Shown in pieces: positions 41,968-51,905 of a stretch of DNA of 64,000 nt. The notes beneath the pieces are model-generated. The model did no database searches and was not told the origin of the DNA. It saw only the letters and a list, made by a program, of their open reading frames with translations. A program made the position numbers and the translations under genes. Numbering within the stretch: the first letter of the stretch is position 1; every line of letters starts with the position of its first letter. Origin of the DNA: Mucilaginibacter endophyticus (GTDB taxonomy: Bacteria; Bacteroidota; Bacteroidia; Sphingobacteriales; Sphingobacteriaceae); the NCBI RefSeq assembly GCF_003351025.1, contig NZ_QPCG01000001.1, forward strand, positions 441,949 through 505,948, given 5' to 3'.

Positions 41968-44448
41968 ATGAGAAAATATATACTACTATTAATCATTGCT
42001 TTCAGCGTAATAACAGCCTCTGCACAGCAATCCCTTTTGACAGGGAAGATAACCGATAAGAATGGACAGGTTATCCCTTTCGTTTCCATTTATATCCGCA
42101 ATTCAACCTACGGCACTACTGCTAATGAAAATGGTGTTTACCAGTTTAAACTTAACCCGGGAACTTATAATGTAATTTATCGTTATGTTGGTTATACCGA
42201 AAAGATAGAACAGGTTACCATAGCCGATCATGACCAGGAGCACAACGTACAAATGGCCGACGAGCAGTTTAGCACAGAACGAGTGTCTGAAACTTACCGG
42301 AAAAACCGTGATGCAGCAGATACCATCATTAAGCAGGTTATTAAAAAACGTAAGTATTACATGGAAGAGGCCACCTCATTTTCATGCGCGGTTTATGTCA
42401 AAGGTGTACAAAAGCTGTTGAGCGTACCAAAATCACTGATAGGGCAGGAGGTGCAGCGAACACTTGATCTTGACTCCAATGGTCGCGGTATCCTTTACCA
42501 GTCCGAATCATTGTCCGAATATAATTTTCAAAAGCCAGACAAGATCAGGGAAATAACCATAGCCAATAGAATGGCCGGTCAGAATACGGCTTTCGGCTAT
42601 AAAAAAGCATCTGATCTGCAGGCTAATTTTTACGAAAATGTTTTTACTATTCCCGGTTTAGCTTCAAGGGGCTTCGTATCGCCGGTAGCGGCTTATGGCC
42701 CGCGGTTTTACAATTATAAATTATTGGGGACTTCTGTCGAGAACGGGCATACCATCGATAAGATCCGTATTACGCCTAAACACAGCCACGGGCAGTATTT
42801 TCAGGGCGATATTTATATTGTTGAAGGCGATTGGCGTATTTACAGCGTTGATTTTTTTATTGATAACAAAGTAAGTAACCTTAACCTGGTAGATACTTTA
42901 AATATCAGGCAGCAATACATTGCCATTACCGATAGTGTTTGGATGCCAGCCTCAACCCAGTATAACTTTAAGGGAGCGGTATTAGGCTTTAAGTTTGGCG
43001 GATACTACGCCGCTGTATACAACAACTATAAAATTAATCCCACCTTCCCGGATGGGTTTTTTACCGGCGAGATATTAAAGATTGATACTGTGGCAAACAG
43101 TAAAAAGCCCGAGTATTGGGAAAATGCACGCCCTATCCCTTTAACGGCTTATGAAACGCGCGACTATAAAAAGAAGGACGCGTTTGAAGAGTACAAGAAA
43201 ACCGATAGGTACATCGACTCATTACAGCATCATAAAAATCGTATCAATTACCCGGGATACCTGATTTTTGGCTATGCCGCAAGTAACAAAAGCGCCCGCG
43301 ACTCGCTGTACATATTCCCTTTTATTCAAACTTTTTATTACAACACGGTTGAGGGTTTTGGTATCAACGCCAAGGTAAGTTATATTCGTACTTATGATGA
43401 TTTTCATTCGCTTACTATAACGCCGGCGGTACGCTACGGCTTCTCTAACAAGATATTCAGCGCCAACGTGGCTACGGAATATCTGAATGATCCTTTCCAT
43501 GCAGCTAAGTTTTATGCCGATTTCGGCAGCGATGTGCTTGATTTGAACAACGTGGGTACGCGTTCATTATATTTCAATACCCTGAGTACCTTGCTGAGCG
43601 AAAACAACTATGTAAAATATTACCGCAGCCATTACGGCGATTTTGGGTATCAGCGCGAAGTGGTAAACGGGGTTTTATTAAAAGGCGGGCTATCTTATTC
43701 AAGCCGTTCGCAATTGTATAATACATCATTTAGTAAGATAAAGGATATTAAAGATCGGGAGTTTACCTCCAATAACCCGCTGGCCCCTCCGGGTACCCCG
43801 GCCGATGACCATTCGTTCCTTTTTCCGGACAACCAGGCTTTGGTGTTTAACGCTTCAGCTTTATTTACGTTCGATCAGCGGTATGAAACCCGGCCAACCG
43901 GCAAGTTCAATCTGCCGTCCAGGTACCCCATGGTAAAAGTTAATTACCGTAAAGGTTTTAAGAATATTTTTGGTTCGGATGTGGATTATGACTTTGCCTC
44001 TGTTGATGTTTCGCAGGATCATATCCAGGTTGGCTTGTCTGGTTATTCGTCGTTTAAAATATCAGGTGGCGGGTTTTTTAACAATAAAAAATTGTACTAC
44101 ATGGATTACAACCACTTTTTAGGTAACCAGGGTACAACATTCGACCCTACCTATGTAGGGAGCTTCCATTTCCTGCCGTTTTATACCTACAGCACCAACG
44201 GCGCGTTTTTAGAGGCACACTATCAACATAACTTTGCCGGATCGTTATTTAATCACATTCCTTTTTTACGCAAGGCCAAACTGGAAGAAATCATAGGCGC
44301 TAACTACCTCACCACAAAAAACAACCGCAACTACCGGGAGTTTTATATCGGTGTACAACGCCTCATCTTCCGTGTAGATTATGGTATTTCCTATGCCGGC
44401 GATAAAAAATACATCCAGGGCTTCAGGATATTTTATGGGATAAGATAG
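41968..44448 (+). CDS. DUF5686 outer-membrane protein with carboxypeptidase-like regulatory domain
   Basis: 826 residues. Signal peptide (1-19, ending ASAQ), a CarboxypepD_reg-like beta-sandwich (about 22-97: LTGKITDKNGQVIPFVSIYI...YVGYTEKIEQVTI), then a DUF5686 region to the end. The last 350 residues look like a beta-barrel, with alternating aromatic strands and FRIFYGIR-type C-terminal residues (ending GFRIFYGIR). It is probably an outer-membrane protein. The family is common in Bacteroidota and its substrate is unknown. It is a single gene, divergent from kbl. Confidence 0.88.
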   Translation: MRKYILLLIIAFSVITASAQQSLLTGKITDKNGQVIPFVSIYIRNSTYGTTANENGVYQFKLNPGTYNVIYRYVGYTEKIEQVTIADHDQEHNVQMADEQFSTERVSETYRKNRDAADTIIKQVIKKRKYYMEEATSFSCAVYVKGVQKLLSVPKSLIGQEVQRTLDLDSNGRGILYQSESLSEYNFQKPDKIREITIANRMAGQNTAFGYKKASDLQANFYENVFTIPGLASRGFVSPVAAYGPRFYNYKLLGTSVENGHTIDKIRITPKHSHGQYFQGDIYIVEGDWRIYSVDFFIDNKVSNLNLVDTLNIRQQYIAITDSVWMPASTQYNFKGAVLGFKFGGYYAAVYNNYKINPTFPDGFFTGEILKIDTVANSKKPEYWENARPIPLTAYETRDYKKKDAFEEYKKTDRYIDSLQHHKNRINYPGYLIFGYAASNKSARDSLYIFPFIQTFYYNTVEGFGINAKVSYIRTYDDFHSLTITPAVRYGFSNKIFSANVATEYLNDPFHAAKFYADFGSDVLDLNNVGTRSLYFNTLSTLLSENNYVKYYRSHYGDFGYQREVVNGVLLKGGLSYSSRSQLYNTSFSKIKDIKDREFTSNNPLAPPGTPADDHSFLFPDNQALVFNASALFTFDQRYETRPTGKFNLPSRYPMVKVNYRKGFKNIFGSDVDYDFASVDVSQDHIQVGLSGYSSFKISGGGFFNNKKLYYMDYNHFLGNQGTTFDPTYVGSFHFLPFYTYSTNGAFLEAHYQHNFAGSLFNHIPFLRKAKLEEIIGANYLTTKNNRNYREFYIGVQRLIFRVDYGISYAGDKKYIQGFRIFYGIR

Positions 44449-44449
44449 T

Positions 44450-44616
44450 TTATTGGTGAGCGGTTGATTGGGTGAATGGTTGATAGGGTTTGATATTTTT
44501 TAGATCGGTAACCACCCACCTAATCAACCATTCAACTATTCACTAAAAATATTGCGGCTACCTTTTGCCTTTAACCTTTTGCCTTTTACCTCATTTTGAG
44601 CTTTCAGCTCAAAAAT
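44450..44616. repeat. Periodic strings before trhO
   Basis: The GGTTGATTGGGTGAATGG/ACCATTCAACTATTCAC inverted words are followed by ctaccttttgcctttaacct and ttttgccttttacctc (7-9-bp periodic), then gagctttcagctc, a perfect 13-base inverted repeat. It is non-coding. Confidence 0.5.
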
Positions 44617-44617
44617 G

Positions 44618-44625
44618 TATCTTTG
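44618..44625 (+). promoter_or_regulatory. -7 element of trhO
   Basis: TATCTTTG. Transcription would start near 44631, which rules out the longer open frame beginning at 44596 and supports the ATG at 44668. Confidence 0.65.
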
Positions 44626-44667
44626 CGCCGCTCATTTAACACTGTTTGCAGCAGTATCAATGATTTT

Positions 44668-45624
44668 ATGGAAATGTATAATACCCTACTATACTATTGT
44701 TATTCAACAATAGATAATGCGGAGCAATTTGCTGCCGATCATTTGAAATTTTGTAAAAGCTTAGGTTTAACCGGGCGCATTATTGTGGCCGATGAAGGGC
44801 TTAATGGCACCGTTTCAGGTTCTGTTGAGGCTTGTAAAACCTATATGGATACCGTACACGCCGACGAGCGTTTTGCCAAAACCGAGTTTAAGATCGACGA
44901 GGTAGATACTCCTTCGTTCGTGAAAATGCATGTGCGTTATAAATCAGAGATCGTACACTCAGGTCTGCGCGATCCTAACGTTATCGACCCTAAACAAAAA
45001 ACCGGCATCCACCTGGAACCAAAAGAGTTTTTGGCGATGAAAGACAGGGACGATGTGGTTGTGCTTGACGTGCGCTCAAATTACGAGCATTCATTAGGCA
45101 AATTCAAAAACGCCGTAACGCTTGATATCGATAACTTCCGCGATTTCCCGGATATGATCAATCATCTTGCACAGTACAAGGATAAAAAGATCCTGACTTA
45201 CTGCACAGGTGGTATCAAATGCGAAAAAGCATCTGCCTTGTTGCTGCACGAAGGTTTCCCTGAAGTGTACCAGTTGCATGGCGGTATCATTAAATATGGT
45301 AAGGAAGCGGGCGGCGAGGATTTTGAAGGCAAATGTTATGTGTTTGATAATCGCCTTTCGGTTGATGTGAACAACGTTAATCCGGTTGTTATTTCAACCT
45401 GTTTCAATTGCGGTAAAACAACGCCAAAAATGATCAATTGCGCCAACCCTGAGTGCAATGAGCATTTTACCCAGTGCGATGAATGTGGCACCGCCATGGA
45501 TGGCTGCTGCAGTGACGCTTGTAAAGAGCATCCGCGCAAACGTGTTTATGATGGTACCGGTTATTATGTAAAAGTTCCTCAGCCGGTTAACGTCAATAAA
45601 AGCAAACTACAGCCAATAGCATAA
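44668..45624 (+). CDS. trhO: tRNA uridine(34) hydroxylase TrhO (rhodanese-like)
   Basis: 318 residues from MEMYNTLLYYCYSTI. N-terminal acylphosphatase-like domain (about 10-95, GRIIVADEGLNGTVSG), rhodanese domain (about 130-230) with catalytic Cys in ILTYCTGGIKCEKASALL, and a C-terminal cysteine-rich zinc ribbon (CFNCGKTTPKMINC, CDECGTAMDGCCSDAC). TrhO makes 5-hydroxyuridine at the wobble position of tRNAs, an oxygen-dependent route, known from E. coli YceA and B. subtilis. The start is chosen because the promoter lies inside the longer frame. Terminator at 45649. Confidence 0.92.
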   Translation: MEMYNTLLYYCYSTIDNAEQFAADHLKFCKSLGLTGRIIVADEGLNGTVSGSVEACKTYMDTVHADERFAKTEFKIDEVDTPSFVKMHVRYKSEIVHSGLRDPNVIDPKQKTGIHLEPKEFLAMKDRDDVVVLDVRSNYEHSLGKFKNAVTLDIDNFRDFPDMINHLAQYKDKKILTYCTGGIKCEKASALLLHEGFPEVYQLHGGIIKYGKEAGGEDFEGKCYVFDNRLSVDVNNVNPVVISTCFNCGKTTPKMINCANPECNEHFTQCDECGTAMDGCCSDACKEHPRKRVYDGTGYYVKVPQPVNVNKSKLQPIA

Positions 45625-45648
45625 TAGCTGTGGTACAATTAATTATAC

Positions 45649-45677
45649 AAGGCTTACCCTTAAGGGTAGGCTTTTTT
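45649..45677 (+). terminator. Intrinsic terminator of trhO
   Basis: An imperfect stem around TACCCTTAAGGGTA with outer aagg/ggctt pairing, followed by six T. Confidence 0.75.
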
Positions 45678-45726
45678 ATTTTGTCGGGTACAAACACTAC
45701 TTTAGTAAACTGAGCCGCTATATTTT

Positions 45727-48621
45727 ATGCGTAAAACCCTGTGTATTATTATCGTTCTTGTTTTTATATCGGTTTGGCCGGCGTGGTCGTTAGATATTAA
45801 AAGTGTAGGTGTTCCTTACATTCAAAACTATACCAAGGCAACTTATCAGTTTGGTAATCAAAATTGGTCGGTAACGCGCGATGAGCATGATATCATGTAC
45901 TTTGGTAACGCCGAAGGTCTGCTCTCCTTTGATGGTAAATACTGGCAGCAGTACCACATGCCTAACGGCTTAATAGTGCGCTCCGTTAGTGCCGATGGCA
46001 AGGGCAGGGTATATGCCGGTGGCTATGGTGAATTTGGCTATTGGCATAATGATGGTAAAGGCATTTTAAAATATACCTCGCTAATTAACCTGGTACCTAA
46101 AAACTTTTTGCCGGTAACCGAAGAAATCTGGAAAATATATTGCGATAACAATAGGGTGCTTTTCCAATCATTTGGTGCCATTTACATTTATTCGGCGGGT
46201 AAAATAGAGGTGGTGAAAACGCGTGAGCCCTATTTGTTCCTTTTTAAAAGCGGTAACCGTTTTTTTGTAGAACAATTAACCAAAGGGCTTTTTGAGCTTA
46301 AAGGCTCAAAGACTGAATATATTGAAGGCAGCAATATTTTAGGCGCAAGTGGTGTGTTATCCATTTTGCCATTTCAACAGAGGAAATATCTCATAGGCAC
46401 GGCAAAAAACGGTTTGTTTATTTACGATGGCAAAACGGTTAAACCCTGGGCCAACCAGGCTAATGATTTTTTAACAACGTACCAGCTAAATAATGGCGCC
46501 GCCATCGCCGGTAAGTATTTCGCCTACGGTACTATTTTGAACGGTATCGTAATCATTGATACAACGGGGCGTGTAGTACAGCACATCAATAAGGCCAGCG
46601 GTATGCAAAACAATACTGTGTTGAGCCTATATACCGATGCCAGCCAAAACCTTTGGGCCGGATTGGATAACGGCATCGACAGAATTGAAGTTAACTCGCC
46701 TTTGTATTTTTATTTCGATAAAACGGGCAAATTCGGTACGGTTTATTCAAGCATCATTTTCGATAAAAAGATCTATCTCGGCACTAATCAGGGCTTGTTT
46801 TACAGTGATTGGCTGCCCGATAACCATAACAGTCCCTTTCAAACGTTCGACTTTAAGCTCATTCCAGGTTCGCAGGGGCAGGTATGGGATTTGTCGCTGC
46901 AGGATAACAGGTTGCTTTGCGGCCATAATGACGGGACTTACCAGGTAAACGGAGCCTCCATAAAAAAGATCTCGGATATAACAGGCGGATGGAACATCAA
47001 GAAAATGGCACCCGATATGTTGATGCAGGGTACTTATACCGGCTTGGTGATCTACCGGAAAGACGCGGCGGGCAATTGGCAATACAGCCATAAATTAGCA
47101 GGTTTTAGTGAACCCTCGCGCTATGTTGAACGAGATGCCAAAGGCCAGATTTGGGTAAGCCATGCTTATAAGGGCATTTATAAACTCACTTTAAGCGCCG
47201 ATCAGCGCACTGTGGTATCTCACGTTTATTATGATCAAAAACATGGTTTGCCGGGTAGCTACAACATTAATGTATTTGACCTTGATAATCGCACCGTTTT
47301 CTCGTCAGATTCGGGTTTTTATGTGTATGACGATATTACAGACCGTTTTTATAAATATCAGCAGCTTAACAGTAAGCTGGGAACATTTGCAACCTCAAGC
47401 AAAATCATTAAGGCCATAGGTAAAAAATACTGGTTTATTAACCAGGGTAGGGTAGGCCTGGCCGATATGTCGGTTACCGGGAAGCTAACTATTGATACCA
47501 ATAGGTTTTCTATCCTGAACGGACAAATGGTACAGCATTATGAAACCATCAACCGCATTAATAACTCAACCTATTTGATAAGTGTTGATGACGGCTTTGT
47601 GATACTGAATGATGCGGATGCCCAGTTGCCCAATATGGTCAAAATACCAAATGTGCTCATCCGCAGGATAGAGAATGTTACAGATAAGGTATCATTAATA
47701 AGTGAAGCCGCCGAGGATAGCAATAACATTGAAATACCTTATGCCGAAAATAACATCCGCATAAGTTACTCTTTGCCTTACTACACGCAAGCCAAAATCA
47801 GGTTTCAGTATTACCTGGAAGGCTATTCGCATCAATGGAGCGAATGGGCGCCGCAAAGCCAGAAGGAGTTTACCAACCTTAATCAGGGTACTTATAATTT
47901 CAAGGTGCGGGCTAAGATCAATGATCAGTATCAGTCGGCTGTTTCAACAATAACTTTTACAGTATTGCCGCCATGGTATGCCGGTAAATTAGCCATGGTG
48001 TTTTATGTGCTGCTGGCTGTATTGCTGTTTTACGTGATCAGATATTATTACGGGCTTAAATTGAAAAAACATCAGCAGCAAATCCAACAAAAACTACAGA
48101 AAGAGAAAGAAGAGTTTTTGAAGCAGGAGGCTATAGCTAATGAGCAGCACATCGTCAATATAAAGAACGAGCAGTTGCAGGCCGACCTGGCCAGCAAAAG
48201 CCGGGAGCTTGCCAATTCGGCTATGAACATAGTTTATAAAAATGAGTTGCTGCAAAAAATAAGCGATGAGCTAACCCACCTGAAAGGAGGCGATGGTAAG
48301 AAGCTTGCCGACGAGCAGCTGCGCCGTATACAAAAAGTGATTGACGAGGGCATGAGTGACGACCGCGACTGGAATATTTTTGAAACCAGTTTTAACGAAG
48401 CCCATGAAAATTTCTTTAAAAAGCTAAAAGCGGGTCACCCGGACCTGGTGCCAAATGACCTTAAACTGTGCGCGTACCTGCGCATGAATATGAATAGTAA
48501 GGAGATCGCGTCACTGCTCAACATCTCGCTGCGCGGCGTCGAAATTCGTCGTTACAGGTTGCGCAAAAAGCTAAATCTGGAGCATGACAAGAACCTCACC
48601 GAGTTTCTCATCGAGCTTTAA
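45727..48621 (+). CDS. Membrane sensor-regulator: beta-propeller, Y_Y_Y domain, LuxR-type HTH
   Basis: 964 residues. Signal peptide (1-21), two-component-regulator-type propeller repeats (about 40-640; for example MYFGNAEGLLSFDGKYWQQY, LWAGLDNGIDRIE), Y_Y_Y domain (about 670-745, LEGYSHQWSEWAPQSQKEFT), one transmembrane helix (about 754-776), and a coiled-coil (about 780-880). The C-terminal HTH (about 918-958, MNSKEIASLLNISLRGVEIR) is the output. There is no histidine kinase core, so it senses a periplasmic ligand and acts on DNA directly from the membrane. It lies just upstream of SusC/SusD and is the likely regulator of that locus. Confidence 0.9.
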   Translation: MRKTLCIIIVLVFISVWPAWSLDIKSVGVPYIQNYTKATYQFGNQNWSVTRDEHDIMYFGNAEGLLSFDGKYWQQYHMPNGLIVRSVSADGKGRVYAGGYGEFGYWHNDGKGILKYTSLINLVPKNFLPVTEEIWKIYCDNNRVLFQSFGAIYIYSAGKIEVVKTREPYLFLFKSGNRFFVEQLTKGLFELKGSKTEYIEGSNILGASGVLSILPFQQRKYLIGTAKNGLFIYDGKTVKPWANQANDFLTTYQLNNGAAIAGKYFAYGTILNGIVIIDTTGRVVQHINKASGMQNNTVLSLYTDASQNLWAGLDNGIDRIEVNSPLYFYFDKTGKFGTVYSSIIFDKKIYLGTNQGLFYSDWLPDNHNSPFQTFDFKLIPGSQGQVWDLSLQDNRLLCGHNDGTYQVNGASIKKISDITGGWNIKKMAPDMLMQGTYTGLVIYRKDAAGNWQYSHKLAGFSEPSRYVERDAKGQIWVSHAYKGIYKLTLSADQRTVVSHVYYDQKHGLPGSYNINVFDLDNRTVFSSDSGFYVYDDITDRFYKYQQLNSKLGTFATSSKIIKAIGKKYWFINQGRVGLADMSVTGKLTIDTNRFSILNGQMVQHYETINRINNSTYLISVDDGFVILNDADAQLPNMVKIPNVLIRRIENVTDKVSLISEAAEDSNNIEIPYAENNIRISYSLPYYTQAKIRFQYYLEGYSHQWSEWAPQSQKEFTNLNQGTYNFKVRAKINDQYQSAVSTITFTVLPPWYAGKLAMVFYVLLAVLLFYVIRYYYGLKLKKHQQQIQQKLQKEKEEFLKQEAIANEQHIVNIKNEQLQADLASKSRELANSAMNIVYKNELLQKISDELTHLKGGDGKKLADEQLRRIQKVIDEGMSDDRDWNIFETSFNEAHENFFKKLKAGHPDLVPNDLKLCAYLRMNMNSKEIASLLNISLRGVEIRRYRLRKKLNLEHDKNLTEFLIEL

Positions 48622-48788
48622 CACTACATCATTACCTCTCATTGTGTCAATTTGAGGCATTGACTGCCATGCATGTTGTGTAGTAGTGTCGGTGCTTTTA
48701 ACTCGCTGTTAAATAGTTTGTTATACTTGGTTAAAACATTTCTTGAGAAAGTATTCTTATACAGATGTATTAATGTTGAGTTACAATA

Positions 48789-48820
48789 TTTGTTAAAGGC
48801 TGATTATCTGTTCAGCTTTG
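48789..48820 (+). promoter_or_regulatory. Promoter of the susC/susD genes
   Basis: TTTG (48789-48792), 20-bp spacer, CAGCTTTG (48813-48820). The -7 departs from TAnnTTTG at its first base, consistent with a regulated promoter. The leader is about 45 nt. Confidence 0.5.
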
Positions 48821-48870
48821 CAAATCAATAAACCAATTATTTTTTCAATCCGTATTATTTATTAACCACT

Positions 48871-51800
48871 ATGAAAAGAATTTTTACTATTTCAGGGTTG
48901 ATGTTGTTACTGTTACTTTGTTATGACGCGGCGTTTGCACAAAACGTTACAATAAAAGGTAAAATAACTGACGGCAAAACAGGCGAGGCTTTAATAGGCG
49001 TGTCTGTATCAGTTAAGGGAACAACCATAGGCACCCAAACAGATGTAAACGGAGCTTTTACACTTAAAACCCCGGGCAATGCAACTTTATCAGTAGCTTA
49101 TATAGGTTACGCTACACAAGAGGTAGCCGTTAACGGGCAAACAACCATAAACGTAGCCCTTCAGCCACAAACCAACGAATTACAGCAGGTAGTTGTTATT
49201 GGTTATGGTACCCAGCGAAAGCTTGACGTAACCGGTTCCATAGCTACGGTTAAAGGTGCCGATGTTGCCAAGCAGGCTTCACCCAATGCGTTAAGCGGTT
49301 TACAGGGTAAAGTATCAGGCGTACAAATCACCAACAGCGGTACGCCGGGTAAGTCGCCGGATATTACCATTCGTGGTTTAGGTACTATTTATGGTAATAC
49401 CAAACCTCTGTTCGTAGTTGATGGTGTTTGGTATGATGATATCAGCTTCCTTAACCCGCAGGATATCGAAAGCTTCAGCATTTTGAAAGATGCGTCAAGT
49501 ACTGCTATCTATGGTATCCGTGCAGCTAACGGTGTAGTTTTGATAGGCACCAAACGTGGTACCAAAGGCAAACCGGTTATTAATTATAATGGCTATGTAG
49601 GTTTGCAGGCTGTTACCAACCAGGTGAAAATGGCAAATGCCAGCGAATATGCTACTGCGGTAAATGAGCTTTCGGCATTAAATGGCGGCGATCCTATATT
49701 CACCAATCCTGCATCGTACGGTACAGGTACCGATTGGTACAAGCAAATATTGCGCAAAGCATTCACTACAAACCATGAAGCATCAATAAGCGGTGGTACC
49801 GATAAGTATACCTACAACTATTCGTTCGGTTATCTTAACCAGGATGGTATAGCAAAAACAAATAACTATCAGCGTTACACCGTTCACTTGTCAAATGATT
49901 TTAAGCCGACTAAAAACGTAAAATTCGGTTATACTGCAAGTGCTTTATCTGATGTATCGCGCGATGTTAACAGCGCTATTTTCCACCAGTTGTTTGGTGC
50001 CGCCCCTACATTACCTGTGCGTAAAGCGGATGGTGGTTATGGTGATCCTAATGATTACAACACCGGCGACGGTAATAACTATAACCCACAGGCTACTATT
50101 GATTTCTTTAACCAGAGAACAAAAAACAAGCGTTTTACTTACAATGCTTACGGCGAGGTTACCTTCCTTAAAAACTTCAAATTTAAATCAAGCTTTGGCG
50201 GTGATATCAGCCAGAATGAAGTAAGGGCATTTACGCCTGAGTATATGGCCACCCTGCGTCAGCAAAGCAATAAAACCAATTTGGATATCAACCATACCGA
50301 TGTACGTAACTGGATTTGGGAAAACACCCTTACCTATGATGTTAAAATAAAAGATCATAAAATTACTGCTTTGGTAGGTTACAGTGCTCAGAACAACCGC
50401 ACCAGGCAAATAGATGGTAAGGCCGATTATGTTCCGTATGTGAAAAACGGAAGCATCAGGAGCTCATTCCCGGATACCACCAATGTAAATTTCTTTGCAA
50501 CTCCGGGCAGCCAGATCCACACCCGTGCGTTATCACAATTTGCACGTGTTAATTACTCGTTCAGAGATAAGTATTTATTGAACGCGTCTATTCGTCGTGA
50601 TGGTGCTTCTCAGTTTTATGGCGATCATACTTACGGTTACTTCCCTTCGGTTGGTGCCGGCTGGGTAATTACCAACGAGGAGTTCATGAAAGATCAGAAA
50701 GTATTCAGCAACCTGAAATTACGCGGAAGCTGGGGTAAAGTAGGTAACTCCGGCGTACCAATTAACCCAACCGTACAGGTTATCGCTACTGATCCTTACC
50801 TGACAGGTTTATTCGGTAACCCGCTTACAACTTATCCGGGTGCAAGTATTAACTCTATAGTACCACCATCTATCGTTTGGGAAAGAACAGTATCATCTGA
50901 TTTTGGTATCGAAGGCGGATTAATTGATAACAAGTTAACTTTTGAAGCAGATTACTATAACAGGGAAACTCAGGACGCTATTTTCGCAATCCCGGTAGCC
51001 GGTTCATTGGGTACAAACAACAGCTCATTGATAGGTAACCAGGCAAGCATCAGAAACAGGGGATGGGAGTTTTCATTAGGCTGGAGAGATAACCCGTCTA
51101 AAGATTTCAATTACAGCGTTAGCGCTAACCTTGGTATCAACAACAATAAAGTGCTTAACGTAGTAACCGGCCAAAACCCAATTTATGATGGTGGTGAAGG
51201 TATTGCCAATGGCGCATTAGCCACCCGTACTGTGGTTGGCCAGCCAATTGGTCAGTTTTATGGTTATAAAGTAACCGGTATATTCCAAACACCTCAGGAA
51301 GTTGCTGCTTCAAAACAAAAAGGTGCAGCTCCCGGCGATTTCATTTACCAGGATACCAATAACGATGGTATATTGGATAGCCGCGACCGTGTAGCGCTGG
51401 GCAGCCCGCTGCCAAAATATAACTACGGTATTAACACCTCATTCACTTATAAAAACTTCGACCTTGCTTTAGATTTTCAAGGTGTTGCCGGTGTAAGTGT
51501 TTATAATGCCAATATCGCTTACCGTTTTGGTAATGAAAACTTCACGCAAGACTTTTATCAAAACCGCTGGCATGGTGCGGGTACTTCAAATACCTACCCA
51601 TCTGTAAATGTTGGTAAAACAGCTAACTCAGCCCCTAACTCATTTTATGTTGAAAGCGGCGCTTACTTCAGGATGAGGAATGCGCAGTTGGGTTATACCA
51701 TACCGGGCGATTTCCTGAAGAAACTGAATATTTCAAAAGTCAGGATCTATGCAAATGCGCAGAATGCTATCAACCTGTTCGGCTATAAAGGCTTCTCGCC

Positions 51801-51894
51801 AGAAATTGGTGGTGATGTAGGCAGCCGTGGCATTGATGCAAGTGTGTATCCGTTGTTTGCTACCTATAATTTTGGTGTTAACGTTACTTTTTAA
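48871..51894 (+). CDS. SusC/RagA-type TonB-dependent outer-membrane transporter
   Basis: 1007 residues. Signal peptide (1-23, ending AFAQ), CarboxypepD_reg-like domain (about 25-100, GKITDGKTGEALIGVSVSVK), plug domain (about 110-235) with VVVIGYGTQRKLDVTGSIAT and LKDASSTAIYGIRAANGVVL, then a 22-strand barrel to the end (final TYNFGVNVTF). With SusD it imports large oligosaccharides using TonB energy. The plug reads VVLIGTKRG where most members have VVLITTKRG. SusD follows after 11 bp. Confidence 0.96.
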   Translation: MKRIFTISGLMLLLLLCYDAAFAQNVTIKGKITDGKTGEALIGVSVSVKGTTIGTQTDVNGAFTLKTPGNATLSVAYIGYATQEVAVNGQTTINVALQPQTNELQQVVVIGYGTQRKLDVTGSIATVKGADVAKQASPNALSGLQGKVSGVQITNSGTPGKSPDITIRGLGTIYGNTKPLFVVDGVWYDDISFLNPQDIESFSILKDASSTAIYGIRAANGVVLIGTKRGTKGKPVINYNGYVGLQAVTNQVKMANASEYATAVNELSALNGGDPIFTNPASYGTGTDWYKQILRKAFTTNHEASISGGTDKYTYNYSFGYLNQDGIAKTNNYQRYTVHLSNDFKPTKNVKFGYTASALSDVSRDVNSAIFHQLFGAAPTLPVRKADGGYGDPNDYNTGDGNNYNPQATIDFFNQRTKNKRFTYNAYGEVTFLKNFKFKSSFGGDISQNEVRAFTPEYMATLRQQSNKTNLDINHTDVRNWIWENTLTYDVKIKDHKITALVGYSAQNNRTRQIDGKADYVPYVKNGSIRSSFPDTTNVNFFATPGSQIHTRALSQFARVNYSFRDKYLLNASIRRDGASQFYGDHTYGYFPSVGAGWVITNEEFMKDQKVFSNLKLRGSWGKVGNSGVPINPTVQVIATDPYLTGLFGNPLTTYPGASINSIVPPSIVWERTVSSDFGIEGGLIDNKLTFEADYYNRETQDAIFAIPVAGSLGTNNSSLIGNQASIRNRGWEFSLGWRDNPSKDFNYSVSANLGINNNKVLNVVTGQNPIYDGGEGIANGALATRTVVGQPIGQFYGYKVTGIFQTPQEVAASKQKGAAPGDFIYQDTNNDGILDSRDRVALGSPLPKYNYGINTSFTYKNFDLALDFQGVAGVSVYNANIAYRFGNENFTQDFYQNRWHGAGTSNTYPSVNVGKTANSAPNSFYVESGAYFRMRNAQLGYTIPGDFLKKLNISKVRIYANAQNAINLFGYKGFSPEIGGDVGSRGIDASVYPLFATYNFGVNVTF

Positions 51895-51905
51895 TCAATA
51901 TAAAG

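Noticed and set aside
44596..44667. Extended N-terminus of TrhO
   Set aside because: The -7 element TATCTTTG at 44618 lies inside the extension, so it cannot be translated from that promoter.
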